64,000 nucleotides of DNA from CAZBRS01 sp964494475 (lineage in GTDB: Bacteria > Myxococcota_A > UBA9042 > CAZBRS01). A program made the translations under genes and the position numbers. Under the pieces are notes generated by a model. That model searched no databases. It had not been told where the DNA came from and saw only the letters and a program-made list of their open reading frames with translations. How positions within the stretch are numbered: position 1 is the stretch's first letter; every line of letters starts with the position of its first letter. Of this stretch, positions 38,636 through 48,278 are shown in pieces. The DNA is taken from positions 1 through 64,000 of the forward strand of contig CAZBRS010000030.1 in NCBI GenBank assembly GCA_964494475.1. The letters run 5' to 3'.

Positions 38636-39766
38636 TCAGAAATCGAACGAGAGCGACGCGATGACGCTCCAGTCGGCGGGGGAGCCGAAGGTCCCGCTGC
38701 CGAAGCCCGAGTATACCGCGGGGGCCTGCTGGAACAAGGGAACGTGGACCGCCACGCCAGGTCGTAGGAACCACAACGCGAATTTCAGCCCCAGGGTCAG
38801 GTAGACCGCGTCGAAGGGCTCGGCCTCGAACAGGTCGGCGGCCCCGTTGATCTCTGCCATGACGTTCAGGAATCGCCAGGGCGCCAGGGCGGCCACCGCG
38901 CCGTACTGCAGGTAGGTCGCGTTCCCGAGCTCGGTGCCGCTACCCATGGCGAACATCTGCACCAGCTTCAGGTAGCCCTGGAAGTTGAACAGCCAGACGT
39001 CGACCCCCGTGACCAGGTAGGGCGCGAACGACAGGTAGTTCTTTAGGAACTTCGGTCCGGAGAAGATGTTGGCCAGCGCCAGCGTGTTGATGCGGGCGCT
39101 GCGCCCGGTGGGGAACGAAGCCTCCAGGCCGCCCGAGATGCCGTAGCCGATGTCGTCGCCCGCGATCCAGCCGAACTTGGTGTCGAGCGTCAGGTTGCCG
39201 AGCGCGAACTCCGTGGAGCTCGCCGACGTGGTAGCAAAGCCGGCCAGGGGAACGGCCAACTCGACGGAGACCCAGTCGGTGTTGACTTCGACGAACGGCT
39301 CGAAGATGAACGACGTGGCCTCTTCGGGGTCGGCCGCGATGCGAGCGAGCTCGGCCGCGCCCGAGAGCTCCTGGGGCGTCGACTGGTCGATGGCGGCGTC
39401 GACGGCCGCGGCCTGCTCGGCGTCGAGCCCCGGCACGGTGGTGGCGATGAAGGCCTTCAGCGCGGTTCCGCCCTCTTCGGCGGCGTTGGCCATGGCGTCG
39501 ACCTGCTCGGGCGGCACCGAACGCAGCGTGTCGAACACCAGGCGCGCTTCGGGGCTCTGGTCCTCGATCTGCTGCACGGCCTGCCGCGCCAGTGCCTTGA
39601 CCGGGGCGAACTGGAACGTGGTGCCCACCGAGAGGAAGCGGGAACTGCCGGACTCCTTCATGGCCTTCGCTACGAAAAGCCGGCCGCTCGAGAAGAGATC
39701 TCGCGCGGCCACGGGGCCGGCTTGCAGGCTCACGAGCAGCAGGACTACGGGCAGTGCGCGTCGCAT
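38636..39766 (-). CDS. Putative outer-membrane beta-barrel protein
   Basis: A 376-residue exported protein. The signal peptide is MRRALPVVLLLVSLQAGPVAA. Residues ~60-160 are an Ala/Glu-rich helical segment with PPEQVDAMANAAEEGGTALK and LDAEQAAAVDAAIDQSTP, probably periplasmic. From ~160 the sequence alternates as amphipathic strands (WVSVELAVPLAGF, IGYGISGGLEASFPTGRSA) and ends in SVIASLSFDF. A terminal Phe with alternating hydrophobic residues is the usual assembly signal of outer-membrane barrels. I do not recognise a precise family or substrate. Confidence 0.7.
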   Translation of the reverse strand: MRRALPVVLLLVSLQAGPVAARDLFSSGRLFVAKAMKESGSSRFLSVGTTFQFAPVKALARQAVQQIEDQSPEARLVFDTLRSVPPEQVDAMANAAEEGGTALKAFIATTVPGLDAEQAAAVDAAIDQSTPQELSGAAELARIAADPEEATSFIFEPFVEVNTDWVSVELAVPLAGFATTSASSTEFALGNLTLDTKFGWIAGDDIGYGISGGLEASFPTGRSARINTLALANIFSGPKFLKNYLSFAPYLVTGVDVWLFNFQGYLKLVQMFAMGSGTELGNATYLQYGAVAALAPWRFLNVMAEINGAADLFEAEPFDAVYLTLGLKFALWFLRPGVAVHVPLFQQAPAVYSGFGSGTFGSPADWSVIASLSFDF

Positions 39767-39815
39767 GGCGGCCCTCGTCGGGAAGCCCCCGAACGGTAGC
39801 AGAAATCCACGCCGG

Positions 39816-39845
39816 TTGACAGCCCCGCCCCTCGCTGCCTATGAT
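39816..39845 (+). promoter_or_regulatory. Promoter of the YciO-like gene, implying a near-leaderless mRNA
   Basis: TTGACA (39816-39821), an 18-nt spacer and TATGAT (39840-39845). Transcription would begin about 39851-39853, one or two bases before the ATG at 39854. Confidence 0.6.
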
Positions 39846-39853
39846 GCGGCGCC

Positions 39854-40468
39854 ATGCTGATTCGCGTCGATCCAGAGGTCCCCGAGCACTGGGTGCTCCA
39901 TCGCGCCGTACAGATGTTGCGCGACGGAGCGGTCGGCGTCATCCCCACCGATACGGTGTACGCCCTGGCGGTCTCCATCTCGCACAAGGAGGCCATCCGC
40001 CGCATCTACGAGTTGAAGGAGCTCGACGAGAAGAAGCCGCTCTCGATCATCGTCTCGGACTTCGCCCAGGCCGCGCGCTACACGAACGGCATCCCCACGC
40101 CCGCGTTCAAGGTGCTGAAGCGAGCCCTGCCGGGGCCCTTCACCTTCATCTTCGGGGCCTCCAAGGAGATCCCCAAGCTCATGCTGCGCGACAACCGCCG
40201 CACCATCGGGCTGCGCATGCCCAACCACCCCATCCCCCTGGCCATCGTCGCCGAGCTCGACGAGCCCCTGCTCGTCACCAGCTTCAGGAGCGCGGGCGAC
40301 GCCTACGTGGTCGACGCCGTCGAGATCGAAGAGAGCATGGGCAAGCGCCTCGACTTCGTCATCGACGGCGGGCCCATCGTGCCCGAGCCGTCCACCATCA
40401 TCGACTTCACCGGCGGCGAGCCCGTGGTCCTTCGCGAGGGCAAGGGCGATCCGTGGTCCGTGCTGTGA
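39854..40468 (+). CDS. YrdC/Sua5/YciO-family protein
   Basis: A 204-residue soluble protein of the YrdC fold. TsaC/Sua5 members make threonylcarbamoyl-AMP for the t6A modification of tRNA. The YciO subgroup is less well defined. Visible are the nucleotide-pocket motifs GVIPTDTVYALA, KKPLSIIVSD, ALPGPFTFIFGA, RTIGLRMPNHPI and LLVTSFRSAGD (the usual form is SAN), and the C-terminal strand PSTIIDFTGGEPVVLREGKG. The length and lack of a Sua5 C-domain fit YciO/TsaC. It ends by GTGA overlap with the following HAD gene. Confidence 0.88.
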   Translation: MLIRVDPEVPEHWVLHRAVQMLRDGAVGVIPTDTVYALAVSISHKEAIRRIYELKELDEKKPLSIIVSDFAQAARYTNGIPTPAFKVLKRALPGPFTFIFGASKEIPKLMLRDNRRTIGLRMPNHPIPLAIVAELDEPLLVTSFRSAGDAYVVDAVEIEESMGKRLDFVIDGGPIVPEPSTIIDFTGGEPVVLREGKGDPWSVL

Positions 40469-41127
40469 CACCCCCCTTCCCGCTGGTCATCTTCGACGTC
40501 GACGGCACGCTGGTCGACGACACCGTGTTCGTGTGGGAGACCCTGCACCGCCACTTCGGCTCCGATCCCGTCGCCATCCGCGAGGCCATGGACGGCTACC
40601 TGGCGGGCCGCATCTCGTACGCCCAGTGGTTCGAGCACGACATCCACTTCCTGAAGAAGGGCGGCGCCACGCGCGACACCATCGACGAGGCGCTCACGGG
40701 CATGCGCCTCATGGAGGGCGCCCGCGAGACCCTCGACGCGCTCGTCGCGGCCGGGGTCACCGTGGCGGTCATCTCGGGCAGCCTCGACCTGGTGCTGACG
40801 CGCTTTTTCGGCCAAGACCTCCCGTTCTCGGACGTGTTCATCAACCGCATCGGCTTCGACGCAGAGGGCCGAATCGCGTCGTGGACGCCCACGCCCTTCG
40901 ACATGGACCACAAGGCCGAGGGGCTGCTCGAGCTCAGTCGGCGCCACGGCGTGCCGCCTGAGCGCATCGCCTTCGTCGGCGACAACTTCAACGATGTCTC
41001 GATCGCCCGCCTCGCCGGGCGCTCCATCGCCTTCAACGCCAAGTCGCGGCGCCTGATGGCGGTGGCCTCCGTGACGATCCTCGAGCGGGATCTGCGCCTG
41101 ACTCTTCCGTTTCTTCTTTCCGAGTGA
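40465..41127 (+). CDS. HAD phosphatase, phosphoserine-phosphatase-like (HAD-IB)
   Basis: A 220-residue HAD hydrolase. Motif I is VIFDVDGTLVDD, motif II is VAVISGSLD, and motif IV is VGDNFNDVSIAR, the pattern of SerB-like and HAD-IB enzymes. A four-helix cap lies at residues ~20-90. HKAEGLLEL supplies the motif III Lys. I take the GTG at 40465, which overlaps the preceding stop (GTGA). Another GTG four codons upstream is possible. The substrate is not evident. A serine pathway role is one possibility. Confidence 0.85.
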   Translation: MTPPFPLVIFDVDGTLVDDTVFVWETLHRHFGSDPVAIREAMDGYLAGRISYAQWFEHDIHFLKKGGATRDTIDEALTGMRLMEGARETLDALVAAGVTVAVISGSLDLVLTRFFGQDLPFSDVFINRIGFDAEGRIASWTPTPFDMDHKAEGLLELSRRHGVPPERIAFVGDNFNDVSIARLAGRSIAFNAKSRRLMAVASVTILERDLRLTLPFLLSE

Positions 41128-41140
41128 CGCGCGCGCGCCG

Positions 41141-42235
41141 CTACCTCGGGTCGAGCACGATGGTATGATCGGAGCCGGGCACCTGGGGGCCCTGCATGGC
41201 CAGCACGACCGCGGTCGCCACGCCCCCCGCGACGACGGCCCCGGTGCCTGTCCAGAACCACCACGCCTTGTACCAGGGGCGGCTCGACTCCACGGTCGCG
41301 ACCACGGGCGCCGCGGTCGCGATGGACGGCCTGTAGTCGATCTGCACGGTCTCGCCGGCGGCCACCGAGACCGACTTGATCAGCTTGCCGGCCCCCGCGA
41401 CCTCGACCACCACGCGGTGACTGCCCGCGGGGATCTCCGCGTCGAAGGGGATGATGCCGACCTCGACGCCGTCGAGCTCGACGCGCGCGCCGAAGTGCCC
41501 GGAGACCTTGAGGATGGCGCCCGATGCGGTCAACTCGGCGAACACGTCGTAGCTCTGGCCGGCGGCGACCGTGACGGTCTCGGCGTAGGGCATGAAGCCG
41601 CGCTTCTCGACCCGCACCTCGTACGTTCCGGGCGGGACCTCGAGCGGTTCGCCGAGGGGGACCAGACCCACCTCGATGCTCTCGACCACGACCCTGGCGC
41701 CGTCGGTGGACGAGACCACGTTGACCATCGCGACCTGCGACTTGTCGACGGACTCGGCGTCCTTCACCTTGTAGGTCAGGCTCATGCCGGGCAGCACGAA
41801 GAGGGAGCGCTTGAACACGGCGCGTTCGCCCCCGTTCTTGACCTCCAGCAGGTGCTTGCCGGGATCGACCGTGATATCGAGCGGGAGCGGGCCGATCGCC
41901 CTCCCGTCGACGTAGGCGACCAATCCGGACGCGCGGGTCTCGAGGCGGACCACGCCGCCCGACGCGACCAGATCGGCGATGACGTCGACAACGGCGCCGG
42001 CCTCGATGTCGACCTCCTGCACGAAGTCGACGAACCCGGGCTTCGCGAGCTTGACCTTGTAGCGGCCGGGGGCGACCTGCAGCCCGTCGACCAGGGGGGT
42101 CGTCCCGACCTTCTCGCCGTTCAACAAGACATCGGCCCCGTCGGTGCCCGCCAGAACCGTAATCGTCCCGTTGAGCCCCGCGAGAGCGGCGCCGCTGCCG
42201 CAAATAACGAGAATTGCAATAATTGACCGAAGCAT
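41141..42235 (-). CDS. Exported PEGA-repeat protein with C-terminal membrane helix
   Basis: A 364-residue envelope protein. The signal peptide is MLRSIIAILVICGSGAALAG. Four to five PEGA-type beta modules follow, each with the pattern V-x-(L/V)-(N/D)-G-x-x-(V/I)-G-x-x-P and then a PGxYxVxVxKxGF strand: ADVLLNGEKVGTTPL with PGRYKVKLAKPGF, VVESIEVGLVPLGEPL with PGTYEVRVEKRGF, and VELDGVEVGIIPFDAEIPAG. A hydrophobic helix lies near residues 320-342 (WYKAWWFWTGTGAVVAGGVA). It is thus anchored with the PEGA modules outside. A frame opening 16 codons upstream is unlikely. It is divergent from the TPR/Glt-like cluster and may be part of the same envelope machinery. Confidence 0.82.
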   Translation of the reverse strand: MLRSIIAILVICGSGAALAGLNGTITVLAGTDGADVLLNGEKVGTTPLVDGLQVAPGRYKVKLAKPGFVDFVQEVDIEAGAVVDVIADLVASGGVVRLETRASGLVAYVDGRAIGPLPLDITVDPGKHLLEVKNGGERAVFKRSLFVLPGMSLTYKVKDAESVDKSQVAMVNVVSSTDGARVVVESIEVGLVPLGEPLEVPPGTYEVRVEKRGFMPYAETVTVAAGQSYDVFAELTASGAILKVSGHFGARVELDGVEVGIIPFDAEIPAGSHRVVVEVAGAGKLIKSVSVAAGETVQIDYRPSIATAAPVVATVESSRPWYKAWWFWTGTGAVVAGGVATAVVLAMQGPQVPGSDHTIVLDPR

Positions 42236-42303
42236 GCGACACCCTGCCGCGGCGTTCTCAGGCGAGGTTAGCCAAGAAACCAAAGGAAGTCAAAGCTATA
42301 GTC

Positions 42304-42332
42304 TTGACACGGGGCACGCCCGCGTCTAGTGT
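42304..42332 (+). promoter_or_regulatory. Promoter of the TPR/Glt-like cluster
   Basis: TTGACA (42304-42309), a 17-nt spacer and TAGTGT (42327-42332), 38 nt before the ATG of the first TPR gene. The -10 is weak. On the other strand a TTGACT faces the PEGA gene. Confidence 0.45.
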
Positions 42333-42370
42333 GGGGTGACCGAGTGTAGACTGCCTTCGGTGTCACCGTG

Positions 42371-43912
42371 ATGCTGACCAAGAAGATCCTCCTTTCGTTC
42401 GTGCTTCTCGCGTGGTCCGGGGTTGCCCTCGCGCAGCAGGGGGAGGGCGCGCTGCTGCAGCGCGACGACTTCCAGAAGCTCCTCGACGAGGGGCGAACGC
42501 TGCTGTCGAACGGCGACACATCGGGCGCCTGTCCCCAATTCCACTACATCCTCAAGAACGGCGTCAACAACGAGACGTACTTCTACCTGGCCGAGGTCGA
42601 GCTCGCCCGGTGCCTGTACGAAAAGGGGCTGCCACTGTCGTCGTACCTCGTGGTCAACCGCGTGGTCGATGCCGGCGCGGCGCACCCGGGGTACGTGGCC
42701 GTCATCCCGTTGCTGCTCCAACTGTCCACGCTCCTCGAGGGCGACACCAGCCTGCTCGAGCGCCTGGCTGCCTACGACGAGAAGGACGTGCCCGAGAACG
42801 CGCGCGACCGGGTCAACTTCCTCGCCGGCCGCTTCGCTTACGTGCGGGGCGATCTCGAGGTCGCCGAAGCGCGCCTGCTGCGCGTGGGCACCGCCGATGA
42901 AGAGCTCTACCTCCGCGCCAAATTCCTCGGCGCCGTCGTCTACGTGCGCCAGGGCAACGCCGGCAAGGCGCTCGAGGCGTTCAAGGACATCCTGAGGTTC
43001 CGCGAGGGCAGCGGGGTCCGCACCGACTTCGCCGAGAAGATCTACGAGCGCACCTACCTCAACATGGCGCGCCTGTTCTATTCGGTGAACGACTTCGAGA
43101 CGGCCATCAAGTACTACGCCAAGATCGAGCAGGAGTCCGAGTTCTGGGTCCAGACGCTCTTCGAGGCGAGCTGGGCCTACTTCCGCCTCGGAGACTACTC
43201 GAAGGCCATGGGCAACCTGTGGACCATCTCGAGCCCCTACTTCGAAGACGAGTTCTACCCCGAGGCCTTCCTCATCGAGGCCAACATCCTGTTCGAGCGC
43301 TGCCACTACGACGAGGCGCTCGACATCGTCACGCGTTTCCACGAGCAGTACTACAAGCTCTACACCGAGCTGAAGACCCAGTTGAAGAAGTACGAAGATC
43401 CGAACGAGTTCTACTTCTACCTGGCGCGCCTCTCCCGGCAGGGCGGCAACATGTCGCTCGAGCTGAAGCGCATCTTCAACGCGGCCTTCGTGAACCAGAA
43501 CATCAAGCGCCTGCTCGGCATGGTCGTACGCATCAGCGACGAGATGAAGCGGGTCGAAGAGCTCACCAAGAACCCGCTCTGGAACGATCTGGCGTCCGAG
43601 ACGCTCGTCGAGATCGGGTCGTACCGCGATCTGCTGGTGGGCGAGGCCGGCGACCAGACCAAGACGCGCCTGCGCGAAGTCTACTCCGAGATCAAGGGGC
43701 TGCTCGCCAAGGGCATCAAGCTGAAGATCGAGACCATCAACGCGCGCAAGAAGATCCCCGAGCAGGGCGCCATCGGCAAGACGGTCATCGACCCGGGCAC
43801 CGTGACCCCGGCCGACCACCAGTTCTTCCCGTTCGACGGCGAGTACTGGCGCGACGAGCTCGACAGCTACTACTTCGTCATCGAATCCGTCTGCCCCTCC
43901 CAGCAGCCGTAG
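42371..43912 (+). CDS. Exported TPR-type repeat protein
   Basis: A 513-residue periplasmic protein with signal peptide MLTKKILLSFVLLAWSGVALA. The mature part is helical and contains several degenerate tetratricopeptide repeats (for example FETAIKYYAKIEQES and YSKAMGNLWTISSPYF), so it should bind proteins. The C-terminus has a segment ending PFDGEYWRDELDSYYFVIES and then CPSQQP. No enzyme motif is seen. It is followed at 17 nt by the 1039-residue TPR gene and is probably the first gene of that operon. An in-frame GTG directly precedes the ATG at 42371. Confidence 0.75.
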   Translation: MLTKKILLSFVLLAWSGVALAQQGEGALLQRDDFQKLLDEGRTLLSNGDTSGACPQFHYILKNGVNNETYFYLAEVELARCLYEKGLPLSSYLVVNRVVDAGAAHPGYVAVIPLLLQLSTLLEGDTSLLERLAAYDEKDVPENARDRVNFLAGRFAYVRGDLEVAEARLLRVGTADEELYLRAKFLGAVVYVRQGNAGKALEAFKDILRFREGSGVRTDFAEKIYERTYLNMARLFYSVNDFETAIKYYAKIEQESEFWVQTLFEASWAYFRLGDYSKAMGNLWTISSPYFEDEFYPEAFLIEANILFERCHYDEALDIVTRFHEQYYKLYTELKTQLKKYEDPNEFYFYLARLSRQGGNMSLELKRIFNAAFVNQNIKRLLGMVVRISDEMKRVEELTKNPLWNDLASETLVEIGSYRDLLVGEAGDQTKTRLREVYSEIKGLLAKGIKLKIETINARKKIPEQGAIGKTVIDPGTVTPADHQFFPFDGEYWRDELDSYYFVIESVCPSQQP

Positions 43913-43929
43913 CAAGAAGGAGGATCGCG

Positions 43930-46900
43930 ATGCACCGCACGATCGCTCTCGTCGCGGCCTGGCTCGTCTCCACGGCGCTGTTTGCGCAGTCCAAGGGCGA
44001 GTTCGACAGCCAGGGCGTGCGAACGTTCAAGCGCGCCGAGGCCAAGGCCGAGGCCACCGGCGGACCGGCGGCCGGCGCCGACGTCAATCCGTGGCTGAAG
44101 ACCCAGTCGCGCGAGCTCGAGGCTCTCGACAACGAGATCGAGGCCGTCAGGCAGCTCATCGAGATGTCCGACCCGACCGACGTCGAGGTCCCCGACTACT
44201 ACATGCGCCTCGCCGACCTCTACTGGGAGAAGTCCCTCTGGTACGAAAACCAACTCTTCTCCGAGGCGCTGGCCAGCGAGCGCGATCAGGCCGAGCGGTC
44301 CGGCGACGCCGTGGCGCTGCAAAAGGCCCTGGCGCGCGAGACCGAGTACAAGGGGCTGATGGGTCAGTGGCGCGAGCAGACGGTCGAGACGTACAAGAGC
44401 ATCGCCCAGCAGTATCCGAACCAGCCGAACATCGACGCCGTCTACTACTACCTGGGCATCTACCTGAACGCCCTGGGGCGGGCCGACGAGGGTCGCGACT
44501 ACTATATTCGCGTCGTCACCGAGTTCCCCAAGAGCCGCCTCTTCCCCGACGCGCTCTACAACATCGGCGAGAGCTTCTTCCACGGCGACGACTTCGAGAG
44601 CGCGCTCAAATTCTACGAGCGCGTCGAGATCTTCACCGACAGCCACGTCTACCTGCTCGCGCTCTACAAGAAGGCGTGGTGCTACTTCAACATGGCCGAG
44701 TACGACACGTCGTTCAAGGCGTTCGTGAAGACCGTCAAGGCCACCGACGCCTACCTGCAAAAGACGGGCAAGGGCAAGCTCGACCTCCGCGAAGAAGCCC
44801 TGCGCGACCTCGTGCTCACCTATTCGCAGGTGGGCAAGCCCGAGAACGCCGCCAAGACGTTCGAGATGATCGCTCCCGACAAGCACCAGGAGCTCACGCA
44901 GCGCCTGGCGCGCGTCTACTACGAGCAGGGCGAGTACGACAAGTCGAACCTCGTCCTCAAGCTGCTCATGAAAGAGAACGCCGACAGCTTCAAGCTGCTC
45001 ACGTTCCAGCGCATGATCGTCGACAACACGAACAAGAAGGGCGTCATGAACAAGACGGTCGAGGAGGTGCAGCGCCTCATCGGCCTCTACGACAAGTTCG
45101 AGACGCAGACGCCTCCCGACGTGCTCAAGCAGGAGCGCGACCTCGTGTCGCAACAACTGCGCGAGCTCGCCACGTCGTACCACGACGCGGGTCGCACGAC
45201 GCAGAATCCAAAAATCCTGAACATGGCGCACCTCCTGTACGAGGTGTACTTCAAGATGTTCCCGTCCGACGAGTTCACCCAGGACATGGCCACCAACTAC
45301 TCGGTGCTGCTCCTGAACCTCGAACTCTACGACAAGGCCGTGGTCCAGTTCGAGCGCCTGCTCGGCATGAAGCTGAGCAAGGAGCAGGAGAAGATGGCCT
45401 CGCACGGCGCCGTGCTCTGCTACTTCCAGCTCTACGACATCTCGTCGCTGAAGGTGGCCGACGACGACGACGTGGAGAAGCAGGAGCCCAAGGAGATTCC
45501 GGACAGCTTCAAGCGCTTCGTAACGGCCTGCGATCGCTTCGCGGCGGTCTCCGACGAGAGCGATGAAGACCACATCGAGGCGCGGTTCGCCGCCGCCAAG
45601 ATCCTGTTCGACTACAATCACTTCCCCGACGCGGCCAAGCGATTCCAGGACATCGCGATCCAGCACCCCAAGAGTGAGCGCTCGCCCCTGTCCGCGCGCC
45701 TCATCCTGGCCAGCTACAACCTCGGTCACGACATCGACAACCTGAACGTGTGGGCGTCCAAGCTGAAGGCCGTCCCCGACGTCATGACGCCCGAGCTCGC
45801 GGTCATCATCAAGCGCATCGAGGACCAGGCCGAGTTCAACCGCTGCTTCGCGTACGAGCAGGAGAAACAGCACGAGAAGGCGGCCCTCTGCTTCCTGCAA
45901 TACACGCAGAAGTTCCCCGACTCGATCATCCTCGACAAGGCCCTCTACAACTCGGCCATCAACTACAACCGCGCGCGGCAGATGGAGAAAGCCATTACGG
46001 CCCTGGGCGAGCTCTACAACCGCGCTCGCAAGTCCGACATCCGGCCCAGCGCCCTGTTCGCCCTGGCCGAGATCTACCGAGAGGCGGCCGTCTATTCCGA
46101 GTCGGCCAAGTTCTACGAGATCTACGTGGCGAACCACCCCCAGCACAAGAACGTCGAGAAGGCGCTGCAGTACGCCTCGGTGTTCCGCAAGGCCCTTGGC
46201 GAGCACGACAAGGCCATCAAGAACTACCAGTCCTACATGCAGAAGTTCCCGAAGAGCGAGAAGATCCCCAACGTCGACTTCGACATCGGCATGATCTACA
46301 TGACCCAGAAGAAGTGGGACAAGGCCATCGACCACTTCCAGAAGTTCGTGAAGCGCTACCCCGATCAGCCCGACCTGGCGCTCGCCGCCAGGTTGCAGAT
46401 CGCCAAGTCCTGGGACGCTCGCAAGAGCTCCAAGGAGACGCGCAAGGCCTACGAGGCCGTCGTCGCCGCGTTCGAGGCGCTCTCCGAGCCCGAGCAGCAG
46501 AAGCTGACCCAGGGCTACGCCACGGTCGCCGAGGCTCGCTTCCTGCTCGGCGAGTTCGTGCTGGCCGAGTACGCCGCGGTCAAGATGACCTCCGCCAACC
46601 TCGAGAAGGCGCTCGGCGAGAAGCTCGACATCATCGCGCGCGCCAAGCCCATCTTCCAGCAGGTCTACGAGATGCAGCAGCCCAACTGGATGATCGCGGC
46701 CACCGACCGGCTGGGTTGGGCCTACGAGCAGCTCTCGGACACGATCGAGAACGCTCCGCTCCCGCGCAACCTGAACGAGGAGCAGCTCGAGATCTACCGC
46801 GCCGATCTGGCCGAGAAGTCCGAGAAGATCCGCGCCATGGCCGTCGAAGCGTACAAGAAGAGCCTCGACGAGGCCATCCGCTTCAAGTGGTTCAACGACT

Positions 46901-47049
46901 ACTCGAATCACGCCGAGCGCAACCTCGCGAAGCTCGACTTCTCGTACAAGTTCACGAAGGAAGCCCGCGCGAAGCCGGTTCAGGAGCGAACCGGCGGATA
47001 CCCCTACTCGTTCGTGCGGGCGCAACTCGGGACGGGGCTTGAGCTATGA
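43930..47049 (+). CDS. Very large exported TPR protein, GltD-like
   Basis: A 1039-residue periplasmic TPR protein. Signal MHRTIALVAAWLVSTALFAQ. Dozens of helices follow with TPR-like spacing, among them YYLGIYLNALGRADEGRDYY, FYERVEIFTDSHVYLLALYK, ESAKFYEIYVANHPQHKNVE and KAIDHFQKFVKRYPDQPDLA. Size, position and neighbours fit GltD (AgnA) of the Myxococcus Glt envelope complex: it precedes a shorter TPR protein, a tiny exported protein and an FHA/AgmX-PglI protein. The resemblance is in architecture, and I cannot measure identity. GGAG lies before the ATG. The stop overlaps the next start (ATGA). Confidence 0.78.
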   Translation: MHRTIALVAAWLVSTALFAQSKGEFDSQGVRTFKRAEAKAEATGGPAAGADVNPWLKTQSRELEALDNEIEAVRQLIEMSDPTDVEVPDYYMRLADLYWEKSLWYENQLFSEALASERDQAERSGDAVALQKALARETEYKGLMGQWREQTVETYKSIAQQYPNQPNIDAVYYYLGIYLNALGRADEGRDYYIRVVTEFPKSRLFPDALYNIGESFFHGDDFESALKFYERVEIFTDSHVYLLALYKKAWCYFNMAEYDTSFKAFVKTVKATDAYLQKTGKGKLDLREEALRDLVLTYSQVGKPENAAKTFEMIAPDKHQELTQRLARVYYEQGEYDKSNLVLKLLMKENADSFKLLTFQRMIVDNTNKKGVMNKTVEEVQRLIGLYDKFETQTPPDVLKQERDLVSQQLRELATSYHDAGRTTQNPKILNMAHLLYEVYFKMFPSDEFTQDMATNYSVLLLNLELYDKAVVQFERLLGMKLSKEQEKMASHGAVLCYFQLYDISSLKVADDDDVEKQEPKEIPDSFKRFVTACDRFAAVSDESDEDHIEARFAAAKILFDYNHFPDAAKRFQDIAIQHPKSERSPLSARLILASYNLGHDIDNLNVWASKLKAVPDVMTPELAVIIKRIEDQAEFNRCFAYEQEKQHEKAALCFLQYTQKFPDSIILDKALYNSAINYNRARQMEKAITALGELYNRARKSDIRPSALFALAEIYREAAVYSESAKFYEIYVANHPQHKNVEKALQYASVFRKALGEHDKAIKNYQSYMQKFPKSEKIPNVDFDIGMIYMTQKKWDKAIDHFQKFVKRYPDQPDLALAARLQIAKSWDARKSSKETRKAYEAVVAAFEALSEPEQQKLTQGYATVAEARFLLGEFVLAEYAAVKMTSANLEKALGEKLDIIARAKPIFQQVYEMQQPNWMIAATDRLGWAYEQLSDTIENAPLPRNLNEEQLEIYRADLAEKSEKIRAMAVEAYKKSLDEAIRFKWFNDYSNHAERNLAKLDFSYKFTKEARAKPVQERTGGYPYSFVRAQLGTGLEL

Positions 47050-48221
47050 AGACCACCACCGCGTTCCTCTTCCTCTCGGTCCTGGTGGCCGGCAGCGCGC
47101 TGGCCGACGAGGCCGCGCCGAACGACCCGAAGGCGCTGGTCGAGCAGGCGAGCCTGCTCGCCGAGGATCCGGACAGCCTGACGTCCCGCCGCGCCGACAT
47201 CGAGGGGTTGCTGCGTCGCGCCATCGAACTCGACCCCCGCATGGTGGAAGCGCGCTTCAACCTGGTGTTGCTCCACTATCACGCCGCCGATTTCGCGGCC
47301 GCTCGCGCCGAGCTCGAAAAGGTGCTGCAGCTCGACCCGCAGTATGCCAGCGCGCGCGCCATGCGCGGCGTCTTGCTGCTGCGCGACGGCCAGTCGGCCG
47401 AGGGCCGGGCGGAGCTCGACGCCGCCGTGCTCACCGATCCGTACAATCCCATCGCCAACGCCGAATTGGCCGCGCTGGCCTACGCGGCGGGCAGCAACGA
47501 CGAAGCCATCCGCCTGGGCCGCCTGGCCTTGCTCATCGACTCCGACAACGTCAACGCGTACGTCGCCATCGCCATGGCCTACCGCCGCATGGGCAGCGCG
47601 AACCTGTCGAAGCTCGTGTGCTACAACGCCATCGGGATGAGCCCCAAGGCGGCGCCCATCTACAACATCCTGGGCCTCCTGGCGCTCGACGAAGACCAGG
47701 TCAAGATCGCGATCGGTCAGTTCGAGAAGGCGGTCGAGTTCGAGCCCGACTTCGTCGAGGCGCGCATGAACCTGGGCGCGGTCATGCTGAACTACGGCGA
47801 CTTCGCGGGCGCGCTGCAGCACTTCGAGGCCGTCCTCAAGCTGCAGCCCGACAACCTCGACGCCACGCTCAGCCTCGCGGTCGTCCATCGCGGGCTGGGA
47901 AAGTACCCGGAGGCGGCGGCGGGGTACGAGAAGGTCCTGCGGCTGCGGCCGGGAAACCTGGGCGCGTTGTATAACCGCTGCATCCTGTTCCAGGAGTACA
48001 TGTCCGAGTACGAGAAGGCCCTCGAGCACTGCCGCGTCATGCTCGGCAGCATCGACAAGAAGCACCCTGACTACAAAGAGATGACGGACCGCGTCTCCGG
48101 CATCGAGCAGACCATCCAGGTCATGAAGCAGATGAAGGACCAGCCGGCGCCTCCCGTGGAGACGCCGCCCGAGGCCCAACCGCCGGCCGACGCGGCTCCG
48201 GCCGCCGAGGGCGCGAAGTAG
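47046..48221 (+). CDS. Exported TPR protein, GltE-like
   Basis: A 391-residue exported protein with signal MKTTTAFLFLSVLVAGSALA. About eight consensus TPRs follow, such as VEARFNLVLLHYHAADFAAA, IAIGQFEKAVEFEPDFVEAR and GALQHFEAVLKLQPDNLDAT. The tail is Pro/Ala/Glu-rich. It is translationally coupled to the GltD-like gene by an ATGA overlap. In the Myxococcus cluster the analogous gene is gltE. TPR proteins of this group are thought to link the inner-membrane motor/TonB-like parts with outer-membrane proteins (established for Glt; inferred here). Confidence 0.78.
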   Translation: MKTTTAFLFLSVLVAGSALADEAAPNDPKALVEQASLLAEDPDSLTSRRADIEGLLRRAIELDPRMVEARFNLVLLHYHAADFAAARAELEKVLQLDPQYASARAMRGVLLLRDGQSAEGRAELDAAVLTDPYNPIANAELAALAYAAGSNDEAIRLGRLALLIDSDNVNAYVAIAMAYRRMGSANLSKLVCYNAIGMSPKAAPIYNILGLLALDEDQVKIAIGQFEKAVEFEPDFVEARMNLGAVMLNYGDFAGALQHFEAVLKLQPDNLDATLSLAVVHRGLGKYPEAAAGYEKVLRLRPGNLGALYNRCILFQEYMSEYEKALEHCRVMLGSIDKKHPDYKEMTDRVSGIEQTIQVMKQMKDQPAPPVETPPEAQPPADAAPAAEGAK

Positions 48222-48233
48222 GCGGGAAAAGAA

Positions 48234-48261
48234 TTGTGCGCGTCCCACCGACGCCTATAAT
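48234..48261 (+). promoter_or_regulatory. Internal promoter before the small exported protein
   Basis: TTGTGC (48234-48239), a 16-nt spacer and consensus TATAAT (48256-48261), just 17 nt before the ATG. The ribosome site TAAGGAGGTGA follows at once. Confidence 0.5.
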
Positions 48262-48278
48262 GGCGTAAGGAGGTGACC

